From contig NC_068970.1 in the NCBI RefSeq assembly GCF_016808095.1, positions 14,552,501 through 14,616,500 on the forward strand: a stretch of 64,000 nt of DNA, in the 5' to 3' direction. The notes under the pieces are model-generated. The model ran no database searches, was not told where the DNA came from, and saw only the letters and a list, made by a program, of their open reading frames with translations. This DNA is from Vigna angularis (lineage: Eukaryota > Streptophyta > Magnoliopsida > Fabales > Fabaceae). The translations under genes were made by a program, and so were the position numbers. Positions 1 to 11,825 of the stretch are shown piece by piece (the stretch's first letter is position 1; each line of letters begins with the position of its first letter).

Positions 1-1658
1 GTTCAATGGTAAAAACTACTTCTCAATGTTCTGTTACGAAAATACTCTTTTACTTAGTGAATTTATGAAATTAAATTAAATTTATTTCCTTTTATTCTTT
101 TCCTTATCAAATTCAGTTTAAAATATTCTTTTAACTGTACAAAATTGACCAATTGTCTAAGTAGAAATCTTCAATTTCATTGTATTCCTATATCACAACT
201 TCAGCTTCGAACACATTAAATTTACATAACACATTAAGTTTTACATAACTTTCAAACAATACAAGCACATATTCAATCCACGACTCAAAATACAAATCAG
301 TTCATGACTCCAAAATACTCATCATACATCATATTACTCTTACTCACACAACATAATCAACATACATACAATCAAAATGACAGAAAATCAACATACAGTT
401 TTCTAAAAAACCCTAACTTGAGTCATCCTGTTGAGTTGAACATAATCTGTTATAAGAAACAAAGACCCTAAAAACTCTACAAACACAAACAACTTGGAAT
501 AGTGATCCAAATGTTGTGTTGGATTCACATCCCATAAGAAAGAATTTGGAAAGCTAGTAAGGTCACATGGAAAAAAAGACAGAGTTTACATTGTGAGAGA
601 GATTAGACTCATAGAAAGGAAGGGATGTACTTACCTAGAGTTGGATTAGGACAATAGAGTGAAAAAACTCTCCTTTTGTGGATGTACTGCCAACCCTAAC
701 CTAGAAGAAAGAGAAAAGATTAGATGTTGAAGTGAGAGAAGAGAATAAAGAGAAGTCAAAACATGATAGTTATGTTCGTAGTGTACTTTGCACCTTTAAA
801 AAGAAGGTATATATTTGGTATCTTCTTTTGTTTTTCCAATTTTACCATCTTAATATCTATCTTTTGATTTTAAATAATTATTCATAATAAAAAATATTTT
901 TCAGTTTTATCATTTTAATAACTATTTTTTATTTAAATAATTACTCATTACAAAAAAATTATTTACTTTTTTTATTATTTTAATAACTACTTTTTCAAAT
1001 TTAAGTAATTACTCAAAAAATTATATACAAAATATTACTTATAATATTTTTATTTCAATAACTAAAGTTTAATTTATCTGTCATATTTATATACATTTTT
1101 TTAAACTTTACTCTTTTAATTAATACTTTTAAATAATTTATAGATATTTAAAAAATCATACACATACGCGATAACGTGGGTATTTAACAAAAGTAATATA
1201 TTAATATAATGAAATCATAACAATAAAATAAAAATATTAATACAAATAAATTAAAATAATAATAATAATCGTCATCATAAAATTATAAAATAATAATATA
1301 AATACAAAAATATAATATTTAATTGTTTTACAATTTTATTAATTTAATTTATTTATGCACTCATCCAACCATTCATATTCATTATTTTGATTAAATTTAC
1401 AATCTCAACCTTTAATAAAAAGAATCAGACTTTCCATTCAGATTTCAATATGTTCTTAAGGGTCTGAAATTCCCTCAATGAAAAACCTAAACTATCTAAG
1501 ATTCCCTTGCTGTCTTCTAACATCGAATCCCGACAAAACTTGTATCTGTCGTATTATTCTGGTTTTCTTTGAATTACTCGCTATCTCTACCTTCCAACTT
1601 GTTAAAAATATATACATATATGTTTTCCTCACCATCTATCCTCAAGCAATACACCACC
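1..1658. other. AT-rich upstream region, no gene recognised
   Basis: No coding region that I recognise. The stretch is AT-rich, increasingly so from about 830 to 1330, where runs of A/T and short AAT repeats dominate. It ends in the probable promoter and 5' leader of the first P450 gene. The purine-rich block at about 590-760 contains a possible minus-strand splice donor but gives no convincing protein. Confidence 0.5.
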
Positions 1659-4368
1659 ATGCCTCTCTCCTCAATTCTATCTCAAACCCACTATTTCTCT
1701 GATCAACCCATAACTACCCTTATTCTCTTCTTCCTCTTCTTCCTAGTTGCGTCCTACCTATTCCTCAAACCCAACCCCCGAAACCTACCGCCGGGTCCAC
1801 CGGGCCTCCCCTTCTTCGGGAACCTTTTATCTCTTCACCCAGATCTTCACACTTACTTCGCCGCCTTGGCCCAGATACACGGCCCAATTTTCAAACTTCG
1901 ACTAGGGAGCAAGCTCGCCATCGTCATAACTAAACCCACCCTTGCTCGCGAGGTCCTCAAAGACAACGATATTGTTTTCGCCAACCGCGACGTCCCCGTA
2001 GCCGGTAGGATTGCCACCTATGGCGGCACCGACATAGTATGGACCCCGTACGGAGCCGAATGGCGGATGCTGAGGAAAGTGTGCGTGGTGAAGATGTTGA
2101 GCAACGTCACCCTAGATTCCGTCTACGATCTGCGGCGCAACGAGGTGTGCAAGATGGTGTCGTATTTGTACGACCGAGCGGGGAGTGCGGTGAACGTGGG
2201 GGAGCAGGTGTTTCTAGCGGTGATGAATGTGATAACCAGTATGATGTGGGGCGGGGAGGTGGAAGGGGTGGATAGGGAGATTTTGGGGGCGGAGTTCAGG
2301 GAGTTGGTGGCGGAGATGACGCAGCTGCTGGGGAAGCCCAATGTTTCGGACTTTTTTCCCGGGTTGGCCCGGTTCGATTTGCAGGGCGTGGAGAAAGAGA
2401 TGCAGGCTCTGGTGCCCCGGTTCGATGAGATATTTGAAAGGATGATTGGTGAACGAGTGAAGGTGAATGAAAAAGAAGATGGGAAAAAGAAAGAAAGAAA
2501 AGATTTTCTGCAGTTTTTGTTGGATCTTAAGGATTCTGAAGGCCATGATTCAAAGACACCATTCACCATGACCCACCTTAAGGCCCTCCTCATGGTAACT
2601 TTCTTATCTCACTTTCCAACTTCAATTATGGTTTATCTTCTTTGCATCTCATTTTGGATTTCTATCCAAAATCTTAATAAAAATTATTTCTTCAACTTTA
2701 CCTCTTCTTCTTAAAACTAAATTTTAAAATAAAATAATAATATATTTCGGTAAGTTTATGAAATGATAACAGTATACGAAGGAAACATTATGTTTCCACT
2801 TGTAAATACTCATTAATAAAAAAATATAAATTAAATTTTTAAATAAAAAATATTATAAATAAGTGTCGTCTATCGTTTTCAAAGTATGTCCTCATGCATG
2901 ATCCAAATCTCAATAATACAGTTTTAAAATTTAAAGAGTGTTCAACACAATTAGTTATTGGCGTCTTCCTCACACATTCCGCATACCGACAATGAAAAAT
3001 AATTATTTAAATTAAGATAAAGAAATTGAATATCTTATAGTTAATTTGATTGATATAATAAAAAAGTTGTAAAATGAATTTTTAAAATATAAGCTAAAGC
3101 TAAAATAAATTTTAGATTAAAATAAAAAATAATATCAAAATTTATTAAATAAAAAAGCTATAACTCAATAAAAATATAGTAAAATAAATAAATTTATAAA
3201 ATAATAAATTTATTTTATTTATTATTTTAATAGCATAATTATAATTATATGAAAATAATTAAATAATTATATTAAAATATTACTGATTATATATAAATAT
3301 AATAAAATATTTATAATATAATTGATCATATATTCACAATTAATTATTTTGTAAATGTTATTATATTACAATTTAATATTATGATTTAACGTGTGAACGA
3401 TTATTTTTTTACATAATGATAGATTATTTATTTTTTATGTTAATATTTTTAAATGTAAAAAATTATATATAATGGTTTTTGTTTTTTTTGTTAATATTTT
3501 TAATACTTTATAGTCTTGTTTTCGTAATTTTCTTCAATTACAATTGTTTTCGCATGTAATTTTGGTTAGCAAACAAACAGGTTAGGTTTTATAAGTATAA
3601 CATCATTTATGTTTATGTTTTGAGATAAGTAACTACATGGTTAATTTTGAAAACAGTTTTAGCTAATCAAATGGTAAATGATCTATTTTAAAATTGTTAC
3701 AAGGGCGATTCCTTGAAGAATGTTGTGACTAACAGTAACACAAACAGGATATGGTTGTGGGTGGAACCGATACATCTTCGAACACGATTGAGTTTGCAAT
3801 GGCAGAAATGATGCAGAAGCCAAATGTAATGAAGAAAGTCCAAGAAGAGTTGGAAGTCGTGGTTGGAAAAGATAGAATGGTAGAAGAGTCTGACATTCAT
3901 AAGTTGCATTACTTGCAAGCAGTGATGAAAGAAACTCTTCGGTTGCATCCTACACTTCCACTTCTAGTCCCACATAGCCCCAGTGAAACCAGCAACGTCG
4001 GAGGCTACACCATCCCAAAGGGTTCTCGAATCTTCATCAATGTGTGGGCCATTCATAGAGACCCTTCCGTTTGGGAGAAACCTCTGGAATTTGATCCTAC
4101 AAGGTTCTTGGATGATAAGTGGGATTTCAGTGGCAATGACTTCAGTTATTTTCCCTTTGGATCTGGAAGAAGAATCTGTGCAGGAATAGCAATGGCTGAG
4201 AAGACTGTTCTGCATCTTCTTGCCACACTTGTGCACTTGTTTGACTGGACAATACCACAAGGAGACAAGTTAGAAACAGCAGAAAAATTTGGAATTGTTC
4301 TAAGAAAGAATGTTCCTCTAGTTGCTATTCCCACCCCACGCTTCTCCAACCCAAACTTTTATAAGTAG
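1659..4368 (+). CDS. CYP706-family cytochrome P450, copy 1 (two exons)
   Basis: Microsomal P450 monooxygenase; substrate unknown (CYP706 members oxidise terpenoids and other specialised metabolites). Exons 1659-2594 and 3748-4368 are joined across a phase-0 intron of 1153 bp (GTAACT...ACAG), giving 518 residues, a normal P450 length. Seen in order: N-terminal hydrophobic anchor, proline hinge LPPGPPGLPFFG, I-helix GGTDTSS (about residues 317-323, the first residues of exon 2), ExxR of the K helix (ETLR, 374-377), an FDPTRF motif, and the heme loop FPFGSGRRICAG with the thiolate Cys near residue 456. I chose the ATG at 1659 because its context ACCACCATGCC is good; an in-frame ATG at 1620 is the alternative. 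Family assignment rests on recalled CYP706 signatures such as DLHTYF, NVGEQ, LGKPNVSDFFP and DMVVGGTDTSS. All landmark motifs are intact. Exon 1 is clearly more GC-rich than exon 2 and the intron. It is a tandem paralogue of 14869-18216. Confidence 0.9.
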
Positions 4369-5287
4369 AATGTAATATATTAGTCATGCATGCACCAAGC
4401 ATGGGAGTACACTATACTAATAATAGTTATGTACCCACCATGTGCCTTTTGTTTTAAATACTTCAATCATGCAACCAAAAAAACACTGTTGTCTACAAAA
4501 TATTAGCCTAGTCAAGACCTTAATATAAATGCATTTAGGTATAGATTGTCGGAGTTATATTGTTAAACCCTTTTTTTTAAAAAAAATCAAACTTTATGAA
4601 ATGAGCAAATTACCGGCAAAAAGGTATGAATTAAACATTAAGAAATGAAACTGATTAGATGCATGAATAATTATTATAGACAACATTTTTTATCCGTGAT
4701 AAGACAAATTTTAGGCATAAATAATTATTCTAAGAGCTTAACTTTTGCTTATTATCAGAAGAGGAAACATTGCCGTATTAACTAATACAAAATTTAATAA
4801 AATCTTCATCATTTAATTGCCGTAACTTCCATTATACACGTACATGAATTCTAAAAGTTTGGGAATGAGAACCGAACCGGTATAAGTTTCATTGTTATAT
4901 GTAAAACATTAAGTTCATCTCAATTTTTATATCAGTTTGTATGGAGTTTTATCTCTTCTCTATTTTTATTGGATATACTCATACATAAGTAACTCTCTTT
5001 TTATTGTTTCAAATATTAATTGAGGAATATTTTTATAAAAATTAAAATCACAAACAAAAAATATATGATCAAGTATTAATGCAAAAAGAATGTATATTTT
5101 TCTAATATTAAATATTAATAAAAAATTTATAATTATATAAATATTAGTTGGGTACGAGGACCAGAATAGGTATGTTTGTTTATATATGTCAAGTTCCTAT
5201 TCTCATACTTATGTTAATACATATATAGTTTCAATCTCGTCCCTATTTAACTATCAAATTGCTACAAAATTTTTCATAGTAAAATCA
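4369..5287. other. Intergenic AT-rich DNA
   Basis: The 3' flank of the first P450 gene. No protein, RNA gene or clear repeat was recognised here. Confidence 0.5.
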
Positions 5288-5496
5288 GGTAACTGATTAA
5301 TTAGGTAGAGATATAACCTCTTTTTATTCTGTAGTTAATTCATTCTTAATCCCTGGCTAACCGGAGAGATAAAGTTTTATAATTTTTATCTACTTTTTAA
5401 CTACTTTATTGCAACTTTGCTTACATGAGTTTGTAGTTAATCCGTCATAACACTAATCTTGTTAATTCATAGTTAATTTTTCACAATTTAATAATC
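5288..5496 (+). repeat. Dispersed repeat, copy 1 (matches 11926-12135)
   Basis: About 200 bp that matches 11926-12135 in the same orientation with scattered substitutions; both begin near ATTAGGTAGAGA and share CATGAGTTTGTAG and CATAACACTAATCTTGTTAAT. The recurring TAGYTAATT words look like subterminal repeats of a CACTA-type element, which is an inference. This copy abuts the left end of the PPR pseudogene. Confidence 0.7.
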
Positions 5497-5659
5497 GCGA
5501 AATTTCTTCCATCTTCGCAGTTGGAAAGATTTTAGGATTCCTTGTGAGAATGGAGCAGTAACCTATTACTATTCTCTTTGTTAAGCAAATGGAGCTAAGG
5601 GAATTCACTCTAACCTTCACTACAAAAAAGAAGAACATTATCGAAAGTTAAAAGTTCTT

Positions 5660-5815
5660 GGAAAACGCCAGAAACCGTCGGTACAAGGTGATTACAGATA
5701 GTTTATCGACGGCCAAAAAACCCTTGGTAAATCCCTTGTTGGTAATATTTACTGAGGGCTTTTGTCTTTCGGTAATTACCGAGGGACAAAAGCCTTCGGT
5801 AATTACCGAAGGCGG
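5660..5815. repeat. Left subterminal repeats of the CACTA element
   Basis: Dense direct and inverted copies of CTTCGGTAATTACCGA-type words, which can fold into hairpins. In CACTA elements such subterminal arrays are the usual transposase binding region. The right end carries the same words at about 9308-9450. Confidence 0.75.
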
Positions 5816-6309
5816 AAAAAAAATATTGCACTAGAGAAAGTCCCTAGTTGGGTGGTTTGATACTAAAACAAGTATGGAAGAGATTTAAACACACAAAAGA
5901 ATGTTCAAGCAACTTTGTTTGATGATTTTAATTGTGTTTAAACTCTAAAATGAGTTATAAACAGCCTGCAACTGAAAATCACTACTTCACTTCCATTTTA
6001 ACTCAAAAAGTGATGGTTTAGAAAGAAAATCTTCATATAAACCAAGCTATGACCAAATGAGGTGCATAAGACTTTACTTTTAATTCTTTTTTCCTTTTTT
6101 AAACTTTTCAAAAGTGTGAACAAAGTTCAAATGGGAAGATTGAAGAGTGCTACTAACAGGTCAGAAGTATGAAGAGAGTGAGGTGTTGGGTTAACTTCAA
6201 CAACACTTTTAAACCATTCAATCAATATCAAACTTCATTTCTAATAAAAACTTTTAAATAATTAAAAATAACATAAGCTCTGAAGCCATACAATTCAAAT
6301 AATTAATGA

Positions 6310-6465
6310 CAATTAAAAATCAGAATCAATTATGAGTTAGCCAAAGAATGTGTTGAAACAGATTTCTTTGGTGCAAAGAGAGTAACTAAAGCTCTTCTTC
6401 CTCTGCTCCAACTCTCCACTTCACCAAGGATTGTCAATATCTCTGGTCAAATACAACTATTGAAG
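6310..6465 (+). pseudogene. Captured exon of a short-chain dehydrogenase/reductase
   Basis: An open stretch reading YELAKECVETDFFGAKRV, then TKALLPLLQLSTSPRIVNIS and a short tail to LLK. It is followed at once by a GTAAAG splice donor at 6466. This is the central exon of plant menthone/salutaridine-reductase-like (carbonyl reductase 1-like) SDRs: the N-x-x-G-x-K-x-x-x-x-L-L-P-L helix followed by the strand that ends at the catalytic Ser region (here IVNISGQ). The Rossmann glycine motif and the YxxxK exon are absent, so no active enzyme is encoded. It lies wholly inside the CACTA element and kept its exon-intron border, so it was captured as genomic DNA rather than as cDNA. Confidence 0.75.
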
Positions 6466-6594
6466 GTAAAGTTAAATTCAAAACATAAATGAGTATGGTT
6501 TACTGTGAAGTGTTGCATAGTTTTTTCACATTCTTTCTTTGAGAATGAAGAAAGCATCAATTAATCTCTGCCAAAGCAATGAAACCAGACAAGT

Positions 6595-7021
6595 TGTTAT
6601 CACTTCTCTTCCTCTGGTTGCATAGATTTTTACTTATGAATACATATGTCTAGTTTCACTAAATCCAAACAAGAAAACAAAGTCTTGTAAACTAGTTGCC
6701 TTTCAATATATAATTGAAGCTTTCAATTCAGAGTATCATATTCAGGCTATAGAGTTGGCATATATAGCTTGATTGCTAACTCTATATTAATTTATATTAG
6801 CTTTTTTTTACTGGCTAATAAAATTTGTGAAGTGATTAAAAATTATTTTAGTAAAACAGTAATTAATTCAAAGATACTTTAGGAAAAAAGGGAAACATGA
6901 GTGCATAGAATCTGTTATCACTTCTCTTCCTCTGGTTGCATAGATTTTTACTTATGAATACATATGTCTAGTTTCACTAAATCCAAACAAGAAAACAAAG
7001 TCTTGTAAACTAGTTGCCTTT

Positions 7022-7091
<70 letters not shown>

Positions 7092-7288
7092 GAAGCTTTC
7101 AATTCAGAGTATCATATTCAGGCTATAGAGTTGGCATATATAGCTTGATTGCTAACTCTATATTAATTTATATTAGCTTTTTTTTACTGGCTAATAAAAT
7201 TTGTGAAGTGATTAAAAATTATTTTAGTAAAACAGTAATTAATTCAAAGATACTTTAGGAAAAAAGGGAAACATGAGTGCATAGAATC
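6595..7288 (+). repeat. Near-perfect tandem duplication, 318-bp unit
   Basis: Unit 1 is 6595-6912 and unit 2 is 6913-7288; both begin TGTTATCACTTCTCTTCC and end GAGTGCATAGAATC. I saw no substitutions between them. The only difference is that the short ATATAT in unit 1 has become a 60-odd bp (AT)n tract in unit 2, which makes unit 2 58 bp longer. It lies inside the CACTA element. Confidence 0.9.
7024..7089. repeat. (AT)n microsatellite
   Basis: An uninterrupted AT dinucleotide run inside the second unit of the tandem duplication; the first unit has only a few AT units at the same place. Confidence 0.95.
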
Positions 7289-7513
7289 TGTTATCTGCTA
7301 TCTACTCATTGCATGTTATCTTCTCTACTTGAGTCCATAGAATCTGTATAAACATTTTTCTGGACTAATCTTAATTACTCAACTTCCTACATTTGGTAAT
7401 CTTTTCCAAAGAATTCAAAACAAAAGATGGATTTTGTGTTGCCAATGTTAGTGATGTTGCTGTTGTTATAGTTTTAAGATCGAATATTTTGTGGCTTCTT
7501 TGTGTTGCAATAG

Positions 7514-7914
7514 GGTAATGCATTAAGAGTTGAGAGTGCTCGATGCACTAGAGTACTTGCTAATGGCCTTATAGATGCTGCTTGGGAATTTATTGGACAA
7601 AATTTCATGCTTCCTCACCGTCCTATCTTAGCTAGTTATAACATGTAAACATTATGGCTTCTCATGTACTGTATCTAAAATGTAATTTGTTGCTCTAGTG
7701 GAAGCTAAAAATATTACTAGATTATTAGTATTAAAATATAGTTGAGGCCCTTTCTCACCTGACAATCAGATGCAAATGTACGAGAATATTTAAAAGAGTT
7801 TGTGAATGGGAATGTTGTACAGGGCCGCTCAAATCATGGGAAGTTTGTTCCTAATCAAAAGGTTTTGGAACTGAGGAAAAAATTAATTAAGTTTATGGAG
7901 GAACACATTAATTA
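7514..7914 (+). pseudogene. Captured fragments of an IBR3-like acyl-CoA dehydrogenase gene
   Basis: Two pieces are seen. After an acceptor (CAATAG at 7508-7513), 7514-7640 reads GNALRVESARCTRVLANGL then IDAAWEFIGQNFMLPHRP, and soon stops. After a second acceptor near 7769, 7770-7914 reads EYLKEFVNGN, FVPNQKVLELRKKLIKFMEE and HIN before a stop. From memory, this order (end of an aminoglycoside-phosphotransferase-like domain, linker, start of the acyl-CoA dehydrogenase domain) fits plant IBR3/ACAD10-type peroxisomal proteins, which act in indole-3-butyric acid metabolism. Catalytic parts are missing. It is captured inside the CACTA element together with splice sites. Confidence 0.65.
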
Positions 7915-8754
7915 AGTGCTTAAACCTGTCATTAGTATGTTCCTTCCTAATGCTTGTGGTATTTTATATTTATGTGTTGAACAAAAGACATGAGTTCAGA
8001 TCTGAGAATCAACACGTTATCACCTCAATGTGATGTATTGGAGTTAAATCACAATCAATTCCTGCTTCTTATGGACCCATATAATTGACGAAACCTAAAC
8101 ACCAAAAAAGGTGAATACGAAACTGACCCCTCAAAGTATCAGTGTTGGACTGTTGCTTCTCTAATCTAATCACTTTCACATCAACCCTTATACAATTCAC
8201 TTAGAAAAATTGTATCTTTCATCTCCCAAAAACACCCTAATGCTTTTTTCTAGTTTTTGTTCATTTAACCACTTGCCAAACCTTTTATTACCTCTCATAA
8301 TGCGCCAAATAGTGTTATCTACAGGGAGGAGTATGTGCTTGTTAATAGATAGTTGATTACAGTAAGATTAAATACTAAGCATGCATCTGGTGGTAACAAC
8401 CATTTATAGTTTAAAATCTCATCATTAAAGGAAAATATATGACAGGGTTGAGCATTGTTATAACTCAACAAGACAATTGAGAAAATTTCATAACAGAACA
8501 CAACTCTTATAACATCATTGCCACCCAAAATAGAACAATCCACTATATCAATTGTTAAAATCAACCGAACAAAACATCTTCTATTCTAAATGAAAAGAAA
8601 AGAAACAAAACACAGTGAACACCATCACTACACAAAATAATAATGACATGTTCTATAACAAATCATATTGCATAAACTAATTCAGAGCATACATTGGACA
8701 AAGTCGGAACAAATTCTTCTTAGGTTTTATAGTTCATCAATCAAAATGACAACT

Positions 8755-9480
8755 TACCTCGACGGTAGCCCCTTCAATAGCCTCTAAAGCGGTAGTGGAA
8801 GACCTTGTCACGCAGCGACACTCCCCTGGTTATGTCGCCTCGTCTACGCCGCCTCGTCGAATATCCTCCATCGCGACAATGTTAGTCGTCGTCACGCACC
8901 TAGAACCCCGTCGTCATGCAACCAAAACCCCGTCGTCACCCACCAAGAACCCCACCTACAATTTCCTCGCGACAATGGTAGCCTTCAACTCAACCACCCA
9001 CCACCTTGCTCAGCTCAGGACATTGCAAAACCGCTACAAGAAAAAAGGTTCCACCACTGACGCGTAATCGAAAAGAGTAACAGGAAAAGAAAATGAGATG
9101 GGAGAATGGGAGACTTCACCTATAATGGAGGAGTGGGGAAGAAGCGTATCCCAATTGTGGTTAGGGTGGGAAGCAGTCTGCACAAGCTACAGAGTGAGTT
9201 CGTAAAGGGAGTTAGGGTAGAGAAATCTGAATATTGGGAAAGAAGGAGTTTTCGCGAAATGAGGGGAGGGAAATATCTCACTTTCTAATTTCATATACAC
9301 CATCCACTTACCGACGGTCGTTTGCCTTCGGTAATGACTCGTGTCCATTATAGACGGTCATTATCCTTCGGTAAAGTCTTACTACACAAGCCTTCAAAAA
9401 AGCCTTCGGTAAACTACATTTACCGAAGGCCAAAAGGCCTTCGGTAATACACCGCCGATAATAATTGTTTTTCCTGTAGT
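8755..9480. other. GC-richer right subterminal region of the CACTA element
   Basis: A visibly GC-richer block (about 8755-9290) followed by the CCTTCGGTAA subterminal array. Two short open frames (8795-9067 and 9106-9288) have low-complexity composition with no domain I recognise; I treat them as non-coding element sequence. Confidence 0.55.
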
Positions 9481-10154
9481 GGTTGTTACTCTCACTGTCC
9501 TCATCAATTGTTTATGTCACTTAGACCAACTCAGATTCGGTTTCTCTATATTTGCAAATATTCTGAAACGGGGTTATCATCCAGATGTTATTACGTTAAC
9601 TACACTAATGAGAGGTCTCTCTAATAAGGGTGAGATAAATAAAGCCCATATCCTGCATGATAAAATAGTAGCACTAGGGTTTCTGGTCGACGAAATTAAT
9701 CACAGGACTCTGATCAATGGATTATGCAGAGAGGGAGGAAACTAAAGCTGCAATCAAATTATTCTGAATGATTAAAGATCGGTCAATAGTATTAATGTAC
9801 ACTACACTTATTGACTCTTTATTCAAAGATAAACGTTCCAAAAAAGCTTATGATTTGTACACTAAAATGATTGTCAGGGGAATTAATTGTAATGTTGTTA
9901 CCTATACGGTTGTAGTTAATGGTCTTTGTTCGATGAATAGGTCAGGAATGAAATGCAGTCAAATGGCGTGAGGCCAAATGTTCATACATATAATACTCAT
10001 TGATGGATTTGGTAAGGATGGAATGCTCACCAATACTGTCTTAGGTATGATGATGAGAGCCTACCTAAAACTTGGTTTTTATGTCTTTCATTCTTTAATG
10101 CATATGTATGGCTTAGTTAATGAAATGAAAAATGCAAAACAAGTACGGAATGCT

Positions 10155-11621
10155 ATTTTTTTTTTTATCAAACCAATTTTCACACAAAAGTGCTAAAGAA
10201 GGACAGAGTCCAAATCAAAAACAAAAACAAAGACAAAAATATGCATGCAGTCCAAGCCAAATTCAGAATCCAAACACAAGAAAAGGAAATAAAAAATAGT
10301 GTTTCATCCTACACCTTCAAGATCTCATCCTATACCTCCAAAAAATTAACTTTTAATCTTCTGAAATCTCATCATTATCCTACATCTTTAATTTTATAAA
10401 AAAATTTACTTTTAACTTTAATAAATATACTTTTATTTTCTTTCTACACCACCTTAATAATAACTAAATTTAAAATTCAAATATTATTTAATATAATTTT
10501 ATATTTTAATAATTATTAAAATATGATTTATGTTATAATAATAGTTATATTAAAAATATAAAAATAAAATAATTAAAATAAAAATAAAAACAATAAAAAC
10601 AAAATTATATTAAATAAAATATTTAATATATTCAAACATATTAAATTATATTAAAATATTAAATTAAATTAAATAATTATTAAAATTTAAATAAAAAATA
10701 AATTTTAAAACAATTATTTATCAAATAACAAATAAAATTATATTAAATAAAATATTTAAATATACTAAATTATATTAAAATATTAAATTAAATTAAATAA
10801 TTATTAAAATTTATATATAAAATAAAATTTTAAAAACCATTCTTTATGGATAATATCGATTCATAACTTATCGGATATATCCGATTAACAAATTTTTCAA
10901 AATTTTATTTTTTTTAATTTTAAATATTATTAAATTTAATTTAATATTTTAATATAATTTAATATATTTAAATATATTAAATATGATTTTAAGTATTATT
11001 TTTATTTTCATTTTTATTTTAGTTATTTTTTAATTTTCTTAATAAAACTATTTTAAAAATATAAATCATATTTTATTAATTATTAAAATATAAAAATATA
11101 ATAAGTAATATTATAATTTTTATTTAAGTTTAGTATTTATTAAATTTTAAATAAAAAGCAAAAGTATTAACATATTTTACAGATTTTAATATATAAATAA
11201 GTTTTTTAAAATTTTCATTTTTATTTAAAATTTAGTAATTATTTAATTTATTTAAATATTCTATTATAATTTAATATATTTAAATATATTAAATCAAATT
11301 TATTATTATTTTTTTTATTATTTTATTTTTATGTTTTTAATATAACTATTATTATAATATAAATTATATTTTAATAATTATTAAAATACAAAATTATTTT
11401 AAATAATATTTAAATTTTAAATTAAATTAAATTATTATTAAGCTGGTGAAGATCGTTTTTAGTAAAAAAGAAAAGAAAATAGAAAAATATTTATTTAAGT
11501 TAAAAATGAAGAGTTTTAAAAAAGTTGGAGGTGCAGGATGAGATGTCAGAAAGTTAGAAGTGAAATTTTTGGAAGTGCAGGATGAGATCTTGGAGGTGTA
11601 AGATGAAACACTCAACAAAAA
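10155..11621. mobile_element. AT-rich inverted-repeat insertion in the PPR remnant
   Basis: PPR homology stops at AATGCT (10149-10154) and resumes at AATGCT (11622-11627), a possible 6-bp target duplication. Inside, about 10299-10440 and 11440-11611 form an inverted repeat: GTGTTTCATCCTACACC on the left, and the reverse complement of the right end reads GTGTTTCATCTTACACC. The roughly 1 kb between is extremely AT-rich with many TTAAAT/AATATT words and no coding sequence. A poly-T run follows the left duplication. The superfamily is unclear (foldback/MITE-like). Confidence 0.6.
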
Positions 11622-11673
11622 AATGCTGACAGAAATGGAATGGACCTATAGCCTGCGTCCCCTTTTTGGTTTT

Positions 11674-11825
11674 GAGAGTTACTCCCTACACCACCCCACT
11701 TTGCTCCCTGCACCACCATATTTTTTTTAAATTCCAAAACTATCCTTTATATTTTAAAATATCCTACACCCCAACCTCTTTTCTTCAACGGATGTCAACA
11801 TTCGTTGAAGAAAGAATTCAAGGGA
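11674..11825 (+). mobile_element. Mutator-like element fragment (GAGAGTTACTCCCT family)
   Basis: Begins GAGAGTTACTCCCTACACC, nearly the same as the left terminal repeat of the Pack-MULE at 19270, and also shares the internal palindromic words CGGATGTCAACATTCGTT. It lies between two PPR pieces, so it is a third insertion in that remnant. I could not define the right end. Confidence 0.6.

Larger units (their letters stand above)
5618..9481. mobile_element. CACTA (En/Spm-like) transposon carrying host gene fragments
   Basis: 3864 bp. The left end is CACTACAAAAAAG at 5618 and the right end is ...CCTGTAGTG at 9481, whose reverse complement begins CACTACAGGAAAAA, matching CACTA terminal inverted repeats. 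Both ends carry many subterminal copies of a CCTTCGGTAA word, often as inverted pairs (5750-5815 and 9308-9450). The left flank is CTT and the right flank GTT, so the expected 3-bp target duplication is present with one substitution. I saw no transposase-like protein inside, so it is probably non-autonomous. It contains an SDR exon (6310-6465), pieces of an IBR3-like gene (7514-7914) and an internal tandem duplication (6595-7288). It sits inside a PPR pseudogene at a codon boundary. Confidence 0.85.

Noticed and set aside
8795..9288. Two short plus-strand frames at the right end of the CACTA element
   Set aside because: Low-complexity, no known domain, and placed in the GC-rich subterminal part where such frames arise by chance.
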